From Rhea pennata (Eukaryota; Chordata; Aves; Rheiformes; Rheidae), in the NCBI RefSeq assembly GCF_028389875.1, contig NC_084672.1:11647958-11711957 (forward strand): a DNA stretch of 64,000 nucleotides, given 5' to 3'. Made by a program: the position numbers and the translations under genes. Within the stretch, counting starts at the first letter, position 1. Each line of letters begins with the position of its first letter. The notes below the pieces were generated by a model that was not told the DNA's origin, ran no database searches, and was given only the letters and a program-made list of their open reading frames with translations. This document shows positions 1 to 24,876 of this stretch, in pieces.

Positions 1-37
1 AAAATACAAGCCACACAATAGAAGACAAATTATTTAC

Positions 38-103
38 CTCCATCTGATCTCCTTTTTCACCATAGAAAAGTAACTTAGTTTTTGTAATTCATTTTCTCCT
101 TTT
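38..103 (-). other. Exon-like segment, possible coiled-coil coding piece
   Basis: On the minus strand a 66-base segment sits between an AATCAG acceptor-like end and a GAG|GTAAAT donor. Read with one leading base it is fully open and contains ENELQKL followed by a lysine- and glutamate-rich run, as in coiled coils. The upstream pyrimidine tract is poor and another frame contains a stop. It might belong with the pieces at 3947-4051 and 4995-5045, but no family is recognised. Confidence 0.15.
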
Positions 104-1841
104 CTGATTATATTTGCCATACTTCTGACACCCTTCAAGTTCTCTTGAGGAATGGGGCTTTGTAAATTGGGATAGGAGGAAGGAACTGGAGAGATTTCTA
201 TCTTTAAAATAAAGCCCCAGCAGGTGCATTAAAAGCAGTGCTGCTGGCAACTTTTACTGGGCCTTTGCTCTGCATAAGAATAAGGTTTTTCCTTTCCTTT
301 TTTCAAATCAAGATGGCCACCCCCTTCCATCCTTCTTGGCAGGAATTCCCTGTGGTGCCACAAACACCTTGCAATGTGCAGCGTCAGTTCCTGACTCCAG
401 CCATCCCAAGTAAAGCCCAGCCCACCACAAGGCCAAAGAAATTTGGTTCAGTCTTTCATGCCCAGGAAGGAACGGTGGATATGTATAAATCCTCAGTCTT
501 CAAAATTCATGTCTTTCAGTCATGGCAAGCCCACACACCCAGGAAAAGTCACTGTTTCAAATATCATCAAGAGGGATGCAATGACCACTTCTTTCCATGA
601 TAGGAAAAGCCAGTGGTAAATCCTTTAATGTATTAAGTGATACATAAGTACTAATATCATAAATTATCAAGTGTTGGTACTTTCAATGCGATATTAAGAT
701 TTCTACAAATTCTACAAGAATGCCATATTCAACAGCCATCACATTGCATTGCTTGCTGGTCAACTGCAGAATAAGCTAATAGTTCTGGCAAAAAAAATTT
801 ACATGAGTTACCTTACAGAGCCCTGGTCGCTGAACTGTAGCTCCCTTGAACACTGTTCAGTATTACAGATGGCCAGAACCAAACTCTATCTGATGTCCTT
901 ATAAACCTCAAGCAGGTCATCTAACAGAGATTTCAGTGCTTTGCCAACTCAGAAGTAAAACAGAGAGAAGAGTAAAGTTAATGTGCTTGAATTTAAATTC
1001 ACTGCTGGAAGGTGTACCACTGATGTACTATCAAAATGAGATTTCAATTTACAGAAGAAATAACATGCAATTCACAAAGCATTTGCTGCTTCTGTAGAAA
1101 CTTAAATAGTCTTTTGTCCTAATGTCTTGGAATTTCTGAAGGGTAATGTCAATAGCTTCCAGTTCATCTTAACTCCTGGTGCTTCCAAATGTATTTAATA
1201 AAAGTGAGCAGTATATATTCATCAACAAAAGGGAATATTCTGAACATTAATCTGAGAGAACAGGGACTACTGGGGTAAACCATGTCACCCACAGGAATCT
1301 CATGTGTAGCACAGCTCAATAAAACACCAACATTTGGTCTTAACTTCCCATAGACACAAATGCATAACTGAGGAGAGATCTAAAAGAGTGAATAATGCCC
1401 CCATAAAGGTATGGCTTTGGGGGCAATATATTTAAAATTAATGGCCACTTGATACATTTTTCGTGGCTCTCAGCCCATGAGCTGGAGGTTTCAAAGACAG
1501 GGATCAATCCTGATTTGGCCCTGGGTATCACTTCTGACAACCTAGACAAGTCTACACAGTCCAGATTACCCTTAAGGAAGCATATTGTCTGTGTTCTAGC
1601 ACTCTACAGCAATCACTTTCTGCACCTTAAAAATAAACAAAACAAACAAACCACTTTTTGATGTTGACGAATAGTACTTTATGTATGATCAAAAAAAGGA
1701 CACCCACAGACGAAAAAGATTTTGAAGTATTTTCACATACTTTGATCAAAATGCCAACAAGATGAATAAATCAAAACTGTTTTAAAACATCTTTTTAGGT
1801 ACACTGGAGAAAAGTTACTGGCATCACAACAGCACCCTCTA

Positions 1842-2591
1842 GTGTTCATGTCATGGGTGTTCACCAGCATTTTCTGCATAAACATCAATATTTGGTCTCT
1901 GGGTTCAACTTCACTGTTCCTAGAGTGGTTGGTCCCCCAGCTTTCCACGCAGTTCCTTGGCCACGCCTGCCAAAGGCTGGTGGAGAGGGGCTATGACTGC
2001 TGGTTGCTGTGCACTCATCACATCCCAGGGGCCAGGCCTTGGCACGGGCAGGAGCCATTACGGACCGGTGAGAGCTCAGCAGCATTAGCTCCCCTTTTCC
2101 CTCATCCAGTACAGATTAGCGCGTCTTTACACTCACTCCTGAGGAAAGCGTTGGAGGAACAGCCAGTATGCGATCTCTTGCCATTACTGCTCTTGGAGGC
2201 CCTTGTAAGAGCAAAGTGGTGGGTCTCTGTGGACTACCCTCTATTCTGCCCTTGGGCCAGCAGGACAGTCTGTTCAAATTGCCAAATGGGTGTCCAAGCT
2301 TACTGCAGAAACACAGCAGTTACCCACCCCTTGAGAAAACTGTGTTTGAGGTTTTGGGAAGGGGCTCCAATGAGGCATTCCCTTTCCCATACCTCTCCTA
2401 CCTCACAGGGAGAGGGTTTACTTTGCAAGTGCTTGCCAGGCATTCAAGCGTCTCACACGGGTGGTGCTAAGGGCTACATGATGGTGAACTCTTTTGAGGC
2501 TAGAGCCTCAGTGATGGTTTTAATCGAAAGGGCTCACCGTAAGGACAGGATATTAGCACCAGCTTATGGGCAAAATGAGACATATAATTAA
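1842..2591 (+). other. Long open frame in GC-richer block, function unknown
   Basis: The plus strand stays open for about 249 codons (first ATG at 1848), which is long for sequence of this base composition. The local GC content is visibly higher than in the flanks. The conceptual protein is rich in Leu, Trp and Cys, shows no domain I know and no signal peptide at the first ATG, and no splice structure is obvious. It could be a remnant of a retroelement, an exon of a non-coding RNA, or a chance open frame. I do not claim it as a gene. Confidence 0.15.
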
Positions 2592-3946
2592 AGAGACAAG
2601 TCTGGGAAAAGGTGAAAGATGAAGAAAGAAAAGGTCAGCAGTTTATATAAGTTTTACAGTAGGCAACTTCTGGGTAAAACTGTCAGTGTCAGTACTAACA
2701 ATGACTAAACAAAAAGCTACAATTATTAAAGGTCCTCATGCTGTGTTAACAGTACCTGCAGTGCAGTACAATACCTCCCAAATGACGGAAATAGGAAGCA
2801 GCACAAAAGCAGAGATTTTTTTTTTTTATAGTTCAGTGGAAGAGAAACAAGAGACTGCTCCCACAAGTTTAAAATAATGTACTAGTAGAGATGCAGCCTC
2901 TAAAGCAACCACTGGCATTCACAACAGGATAGGTGCTTAAGTCCAGGTCCATAAACTGGCTAAAAATTCATCTGATGCAGAAGCAAATATGAAAACAGAT
3001 ATAGGCAAGATTAGGTAAGTAAAACAGGGTGGGTGAGATACTATACTTTATACCAAGAAGGTTAAGTATGACATAGAACAACTTCCTGAGCTCCTGAAGT
3101 CAGGGACTAAGTTCAGCTGCAATGTCCACCCTTCTCCATGTCAGTTCCTGCAGCTGCAGGCAAAGCCCAGGAAGAATTAACATAGCCTCAAGCACTACAC
3201 GCGCACCTTCCACAGACATTAGCAATAACCGAGTTCCTCCCCTTACGCTGCAATGTATTATCATCTGTGTCTGGGAAGCATGGATATGAGTTCCTACTAT
3301 GTCAGTCAGCACAAAGTACCAGGCAATGGTGAATTGTCTGCCCACGAGTCCAGCCACACTCAGAGCATAAATGCTAATTTCATCTAATGATCAGAGCTGC
3401 AGTAGGGGGAGGGCAAGAGGCCACTATGTCAAGTAAATTGTTTCTGCTATGCTGGCTTTAATCTAATAATCTAAGATGTGGGTGCATGAAATTCCATAAG
3501 GTGCTTTAGTCCATTTTTAAATACAGATGGACCTTTTAACAACTGGCTCTCCTAATTCTGAATCCTTTACACATGGTTTCTCAGAACGCCTCAAATATAG
3601 CTAGGCCTTAGACTAACATAAAAGCTACTTCAATGACAGTCTTACTATTTTTGTCCTATTACCATCTGATAGCCCAATCAGATGAGACAAAGAACCAAAA
3701 CTCCCAAAACGCACTGGAATCGAAGCAACAAGTTTCCTACTTCACAATACCTCTGCTCTAAGGCAGTCAGACATACATGTTACACATCAGAAAACAAAGC
3801 CAATCAGACGCCAAGGCAGAAACACAAAATGGTATTTCTAGCCTTTTTTCTACATGGGAACCCACAGAAGCACAATGAGTCTATCAGGACCCCAAGACTG
3901 TCACCCACATAGACAACAGACACATCAACATAGCTGAAGGAGTTAC

Positions 3947-4051
3947 CTTAGTCTCCGTCAGCTCCTCCTCCTGCTTATCCCTGCCAGTCAGAAGCACCTT
4001 TATGTTATCCGAACTGGATTTCAGCTAAATAGCTTCCACCTCTCTCTTGTC
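3947..4051 (-). pseudogene. Exon-like 105-base segment with one in-frame stop
   Basis: The minus strand has a strong acceptor (TTTTGCAG|G) and a strong donor (AAG|GTAACT) exactly 105 bases apart. The phase-0 reading gives 35 codons of charged, coiled-coil-like composition (it contains RDKQEEELTETK) interrupted only by one TAG at the ninth codon. The other two frames also contain stops. This is what a decayed coding exon looks like, although a non-coding exon or chance is possible. The parent gene is not recognised. Confidence 0.3.
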
Positions 4052-4994
4052 CTGCAAAACATGGAGGGAACAGGAAGATGATACAAAATCTTACAGAGAG
4101 TATCTCTGATTTGTTAGATTAGGCTTTTTTGTGAGACTGCTCAGTTTTTCACACTACCAAACTTAAAAGAATACTGTACCAGTAACAAGCCGTTTACCAA
4201 GTTCATTCACATATCTGATTTCATTAACATATAAATCATGACAATTCACTATAAATTCATGAATGAGCCACTGACTTAAGACATCATTCATTATCATAAA
4301 GCTATTTTTTGCCTACATAATTGGCTCTGACTATACTCTTGACAGAAAGGAAGCAGAAGCAGACTGTCCTGGGAAGCAATAAATGGCAGAGGCCAAGGGG
4401 CTTACTGGCAGTTCCAGCACAGCAGAATATAGTAGGTTCTCTCTGTAACAAGAGCCACTGCCACTCTGGAAGCTTAGAACAGGAAATTCAACTTCAGCAA
4501 CAGCTTTGACTAGTAGAAATATTTGTGGCCTCAACAATCTAACTTCCACCAGCACTGCGTAAAGCAATAGAAGAATTTCTTTTCCCCAGTGAGCCTAACT
4601 TATGATGAAAAAAACAAAGTGAATTTTATATAAAGACATGTAGACATCAACCTGCTCTTCTTAAGCATCAATATAGCAGCTGCAGAGCTGTTCACCAGTT
4701 TTGCAGTTTGGGTTATTAATTGTATGAATGCTCAAACATCATAACCAAAAGACAGTACTTAAATTAGACAGCAGAGAAGTTCAGGAGATACTGAAACAAG
4801 AGACAACCATTTACCACAAGTACAGACACTACCTAAAGCAACTGACTGGAGAGAACCATTCTTTCTCTTCTGCTTCTACATGAAATAAAGCAAAAAACTC
4901 TTTCCTTCCCCGCTTTGTATCACAACAGCACCTTAACTGCTCAACTGTGATCTACCAATATATAAAAGGAGACCATCTGCCTCAAATAATTTAC

Positions 4995-5045
4995 CTTCTT
5001 TCCATATCCTCTCAGGTTTGGATGCTGGTACTTCAACATCCATAT
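4995..5045 (-). other. Exon-like 51-base segment
   Basis: On the minus strand a pyrimidine-containing acceptor ending in TAAG and an AAG|GTAAAT donor bound 51 bases. Two frames are open across it. One reads MDVEVPASKPERIWKE; the other is open in phase 0 for 17 codons. Both are too short to identify. It could be another exon of the same unidentified minus-strand gene as 3947-4051. Confidence 0.2.
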
Positions 5046-5887
5046 CTTACCAAAGAATAAAGGCACAAGTCATCTGTATTACAGGTATTTTATAAATTCA
5101 TGTGGCTTACATAAAAAAACAAAGCCTACTCCAGCCAAGTTTCAGAAACAAAATGGAAGGAAAATGCTGGCTTCCCAGTACCCATGCCTGGAGAGTGGTT
5201 AGCTAATTCCCTACAGCTGATCTGATCTTGCCCTGAAAAATTCTGTAGATGAAATAAGTGATTGGTCACCCTTCCTTACAGCTTCCACCGATGCAGTGTT
5301 TTGGGCCTTCCAGTTAGGGCTATGTCTCTCATTTCTTTTGACAGTGCTGTCTATTTTGAAAGCCAAGCAGTAGCAAGTATTTAAGGCCTTTTGTCAGTGA
5401 AAAGCAGATTATGGAGAATTCAGTTCAGCTCACATTTCATGTGGTTTGTTTACATATGAATTGCTGCCCTGGAACAGAGGTGGTCAAACGCTATCAGGCC
5501 TCCTTCCTCCATCTCATCCAATAGCAACATCTGTTGCCCACATACAATTCAGCCTCAAAAAATTGCTGGTAATTGGATCTCAAGGCAGAAACCAAATCCT
5601 CCTGCTTCTCACCATAAATTCCTATTTCAAGGGTCTTGTCTAACTAAGCACAGCTGTGATGGAGGCTGAACTCTGTTGCTGTTCGTACAAAAATAATTTG
5701 GATGATATATATGCATTATGTGGTGGCATCTACCATAACAATATTATATATTACATTCCCTTAGTCATTTCTCTTCAGGTTTTCCTGTCTCTGCATCACT
5801 CCCTCTTAATTGAGTTACTGGGAAAAACGTTGAATCTCCTCAGCATTTTCCTAGTTCTTCCACTATGAAGAAAACTTCTGGAGTTTT

Positions 5888-5908
5888 AAAATATATATAT
5901 ATATATTT
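5888..5908. repeat. AT dinucleotide microsatellite
   Basis: A short alternating TA run followed by T residues. It is a simple repeat with no gene context visible. Confidence 0.7.
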
Positions 5909-7199
5909 TTATTGATCCATTGTCTTCTTCGTAGGTTCCCTCCTATAGACACAATCATATCTCCAGAGAGCACTGACAGCATAAGAGAAATTGTGAGACC
6001 CTGTGTAATTTTGCAGCTGGTAATACAGAAGTGCACATCCACCCCAGGGGTATTTGTTAAAATACTAGTGAAAAAAATTCTCACTCGCTGGACGTGGTAG
6101 GCATGAGAGAGCTATCAACTTTGTCCTCCCTGTTCTGGAGCTGCAGGAGACAATTCTATGATTCAGCAGGGTCCCACAGTGTTTCCAAATACTCCTCAGA
6201 ACTTCCATAGCTTGGAGCAGTTTCTAGGCATTTAATGTTTAACAATCCCTGCACTTCATAGGGTACCTTGGTGTGGTTGCAATTTTACTTATGCTTAAAC
6301 AGACTAGCTGATGACCAACTTAAGGACAGTGAAGGAGTCAGATTAGATAAAGTCTCAAAAATATTCACAGCACCAGATCCTTAGTCCCAAAATGATGCTA
6401 ATTATATTTGCCCGTGTCAAAGCATTTGTGCTAGTGTGACTCTCCAATCTGTATTCTGACGTTACTACTGAAACTGAACTGAAACCTTATGAATGCATGG
6501 AACAACTTCCCCTGCCTTCCATTTTTTCCCTTATTGAAGGAAAGAACATGACTTAAACGCAAGTGTATTCCCAGCCCAAATCCCTGAAGATTATGTAAAA
6601 GAACTTCTATCGCTGACATAAAAATAAACAACTTCAGAAGCATACTGGTGGTTCGCAGGCTAAATCACTTGGTACTGTGTGTGCAGTATCAGGTGAAAAA
6701 GAACATTCAATAATGGATGAGCAAAATAGCTGGGAAAAGGCTGAAATATTCATAAAGTCAGAGTTTTGGTATCTAAAATTGGAGTTGAACACTTTTCCTG
6801 AAGTCCTATCAGACATCATCAAAAGAACTATAAATGTGGAAAAAAAATCTTATGCTTTGAGCCTATAAAGAGATCTTTTACAGGGAATTTATGTTACCCA
6901 GAAGAAAAGGAGGAAAAAAGGGTACAGAAATGGAGAAATTCCGGCTAATCTGTGTATTAACTTCACCTAAGTGAAACAGAAACACTCCTGGTTACAAAGG
7001 AAAGGTAGTACTCATTCTTGAAGATACTCTTCAAATGAATGTAAGAAACATTAGGAACTTTTAATTTTTTTTTTCATGGTCTAAATAGGAAAATATAGTG
7101 AAAACATTGCTTTCCTGTTAAAGAGCAGAAGCTTAAACTCCCTAGTCTGTATTTTTGTTTGGGAGGGTTGCTTATTTAAGCTTTTTAAGATGAACTGAA

Positions 7200-7202
<3 letters not shown>

Positions 7203-7242
<40 letters not shown>
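7203..7242. repeat. Poly(A) run of about 40 bases
   Basis: An uninterrupted run of A on the plus strand. Such a tail can mark the 3' end of a retroposed copy on the plus strand, but I see no open frame or AATAAA close enough upstream to name a source gene. A plain homopolymer expansion is equally possible. Confidence 0.8.
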
Positions 7243-7246
<4 letters not shown>

Positions 7247-7520
7247 GACACTTCCACAGACCTACTGTAAAGATAGCTTTGCTCTAGCATTAGAGCTCAC
7301 GTACTTGCTGTTCAACCCCTACTTGCTGTCAAAGAAATAACTGCAATGCTTTCTTTAAAACCCCAGGAAAACTTACTTAAGGGTGCTTATCTGAGCAGAT
7401 TCAAACAGGAGTATAGGGTTCCAGAGAGATGCATCACATATGTACAAACAGCCTGCAAGCCACATAGCCTGAGAAAGTGTTGAGAGCTCAGAAATAAACA
7501 GAAAAGGTTAAAAGAGAATA

Positions 7521-7740
7521 CTAGCATTTTCCACTCAAACTAAAAAAAACCAGATCTTCAAACTGAAATGGATAAAAACATGATTCACAGTCTTTGTTTT
7601 CTTTTAGCTGAGATTTGAGATCATCTTCATTTAATTTCATGTGATTTTCATTTTGCATTCCTTCTATAGGGGTATTGACAACTATTCCAGCTTCATTTTC
7701 AGTGATGGTCACCACTGGAATCCTATGCATTAATTCAACA
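7521..7740 (-). other. Exon-like segment with terminal stop, unknown product
   Basis: On the minus strand a TTCTGATTTGCAG acceptor is followed by about 72 open codons that end in TAG. The predicted residues begin VELMHRIPVVTITENEAG and continue into an acidic and lysine-rich stretch, which reads more like protein than random sequence. It could be a terminal coding exon of an unrecognised minus-strand gene. No polyadenylation signal follows closely, and open frames of this length are common by chance in this window. Confidence 0.2.
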
Positions 7741-9000
7741 CTGCAAATCAGAACACTGTATAAATGTGTACACAGGATGGTAACTGCAAAAATGTTTAAG
7801 AGTTCAAGTATTTCTTGTGGTTCATCACTAATCTATTAGAAAGTCTAATGCTGGAAGCTACATTTGCCCTGTTTCCCTCTAGCGTCAAAATCTGTAGTCT
7901 GTAGTATGTATGAAGGATCCGTATTTTCATTGTCAGAATAAATAAGTATACATCTTCAAATACAGAGGCCTGCCACCCCCACCCTATTGCTCTGAAGAAC
8001 ACATTTGCAAGCCATAACTGATCACACCAAAGCAGACATCAGCATGCTTTTCAGAGAAAGAAAACATTAAGCTCATAGCATGTGCAACATCTTAAATGAA
8101 AGTAAGCGAACCTAGTGATTAAAGAAAGGAAAACAGTGGAAAAACATCCTCCCATATACACATAAACATCATTTGCGATAATCCCTATGTCTTATATCAC
8201 AATTGCTTCCTAAAAGGATATTGAGATGAAGTCAGAGAACATTTATGATGTTTATATGAAGCTGTCAAGTAGAGGCCATCCTAAACTGATGTCCAGTCAT
8301 CATTCCACATTTGGCCAGAGCTTTTCATGGCTTTAGCTGTATCTTGTGACATCTTGTGCTAAGCACAAACATGCAGACATCAGCATTTCAACCCCTAGAT
8401 CCTGCAGAATTATGGTAAAGATCACATACAGATGGTATGTAAGCTCCTCCATTCAGCTGTTCTGGCTAAGTGTCCAGTACTGTTGTCACTAACAGAAAGT
8501 AAGACTTGGTTACAGCAGGACTCCCACTAGTTTACATTGTCCAAGGAGCCTTGATTTTTCCAAGGAAAACAGTGGCAATGTCTACATCAAGTGCTGACAG
8601 GTGTCTTTCAATCTGGCATATCTTGAAGCATTCCAGATGTACAAATACCTGACAGTGCTGTTCAGTCCTACCTAGCTCTGGGTATAAACCCCTGCAAGTA
8701 TGACTATATAGCTTCTTAGCCTGTCATGCTTATTAACTGATTTTGCAAGACCTTTGCTGTTGAGTTGCACTATGCTACATGAATTAGTAGATCACTCCAA
8801 ACTCTGATAAGAAATGTCTAATTAGGGTCACTCTCCCTCTCCCACTAACCATATACTTCTGTGCAAGAAAGAAGCTGCAACACACATGGTACAAGAAAAA
8901 GAAGTTCTTGCAGTACTCAAATGCCTATGTTAGGTATTTTACAGAAAAATACCATCCTGATCAGATATTTCACAATTAATCATTTCTAGAAGAAGGCAAC

Positions 9001-9899
9001 ACAAACAGAATGCAAAAATGTTTATTAACATAAAAAGTACATACCCAGTAATCAATATGAAAATTCTTTCACAGCATCTGGTATATTTTTGATACATCTT
9101 TTTGTATCTTCCACAGTTTAAAGGTTTTGAGAAAGAGGTGGGGGTTGTAGGTTTGTTTTTTAAACAGTTGTATGTAAACACAAACTGAAGCCTGTAGATT
9201 CAGCATATTAGCTATCATTTGTACACTTTTAAAGTTAAATAAAAACTAATTTCAGCAATATAAAAAGCAATATAAAAAGTGTTCAGTGATGCATGACAAA
9301 TGTGTCAGAAGAGGAAAAGGAAAACATAAAAGGGATATGGCAAGTAAGTGAATATAATGTTTTTTAAGTTATTAGACCACACAGTATCTGCATAGCCCAA
9401 CATTAAAAGCGTTATAAAATTACTTGGTTCCACAAGAGATCTGTACAGTTACATCCGTATTAACAGTAATATATACGAAAAATAAACTGACTAAAAGAAA
9501 TAAATGTTAACTGAAGTTAACATTAAGCTGCCTTTTTGATAGAGTACTAGACAGAGGTAGATGTCTAATATTAGTGGCCATGCTATTCTAGCAAGAGCCT
9601 TTAGCTATCTTGTCAAGTTTTCACATTCAAAAGCCAATGAAAAGGCTTCACAAATAAAAGATGTTTTTTCAAAAAGCCAGCCAGAAAACCTGTACTGCAG
9701 ATGGAAGTAGATTCAATTATACTGCTTAAGGCAAAGAGTAGGTAAGTAAATCATTCGCCGAACCACTGTAAGGACATCACTGATCAAGCACTAGAGCTCA
9801 TGCAGTTGTTTCTAACAAAAAAAAAAAAAAAAAAGTGAAATTAATAATTTCCTATGCTTATTTTAGAAGTTAAACCACTGCTGCCTAGCTGGCCAATTA
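9001..9899 (-). other. GATM: GATM 3' untranslated region with poly(A) signal
   Basis: The minus strand downstream of the GATM stop codon has no further coding exon, and it reaches an AATAAA (plus-strand TTTATT at 9021-9026) about 875 bases after the stop. That gives a 3' UTR near 0.9 kb. The exact cleavage point is inferred. Confidence 0.5.
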
Positions 9900-24120
<14,221 letters not shown>

Positions 24121-24854
24121 CCGAGGCGGCGCGGGCGCGCGGACCGGCGCGCAGCCCATATTCGGCGGGGGTGGCAGGCGCCTGCCCTTGTATAGCTGTG
24201 CGGGGCGGCGCGGCGCGGCCCCCCCGCCGCAGGGCCCGGCACCCCACTCCCAGGCACGCGGCGCGCGGGGGTCCGCGCACCCGGCCCCATCGCGCCGAAC
24301 ACAGGCCCGGCGGGAGCTCCAAAGCTCCCTGACAGCTTCTTTCCACATACCTTGATTTCATTCCCACAAAGGTCTCCTTAACGGTATTTCCAGACAGTTT
24401 TAAAATTCCTCTACAAGGCATACTCAAGTCCGTCATTAAGTTATTTTTAGTCATTAAATATGCATGTTCTTCATTAAACCTGTAATAGACAACAGCAATT
24501 CAATTTTACCCAAAATTTAAAAAATTAAAATGTTAAAAAATCAGATTTTCAGAATACAATATAAAGATTTTGTGATCCTCCTTAAAATTATTTTAATTTT
24601 TTTTAATTATCAAGGTACTGTTTCAATAAAATTCCAAGCACTTCATTTCAAATTCTGACTTCTTAAAATGCATGTGGGTGACAGAAAGTCATCTAAAAAT
24701 GAAAACCTGAAAAAGCTAACTCCTAGTAGACCCACACTTCTTCATTTTCCCCACAAAATTTCACTATGGTGAAATCAACTGAGTATTTTCAAAACTACAT
24801 CTATTTTAACAGAACTGCACTCTCCAATGAGAAATTCATTTGTTACCAGCTCTT

Positions 24855-24876
24855 TCTATGATTCTATGATTCTACT
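24855..24876 (+). repeat. CR1-tail-like octamer repeat
   Basis: TCTATGATTCTATGATTCTA resembles the 8-bp tail repeat that ends CR1 elements, but no CR1 body is readable upstream. It may be a severely truncated insertion or a coincidence. Confidence 0.35.

Larger units (their letters stand above)
1..9000. other. Left flank, no recognised gene
   Basis: This 9 kb stretch is AT-rich and holds no open frame that I can assign to a family. It contains several exon-like pieces on the minus strand, an unusually long open frame in a GC-richer block at about 1842-2591, an AT dinucleotide run near 5890-5908, and a 40-base poly(A) run at 7203-7242. Each is listed separately. The rest shows nothing I can support. 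It lies downstream of the GATM poly(A) region, so it is either intergenic or intron of another minus-strand gene that extends past the left edge. Confidence 0.5.

Noticed and set aside
6140-6165. ATTCTATGATT motif suggesting another CR1 tail
   Set aside because: A single copy of the motif with no CR1 body upstream.
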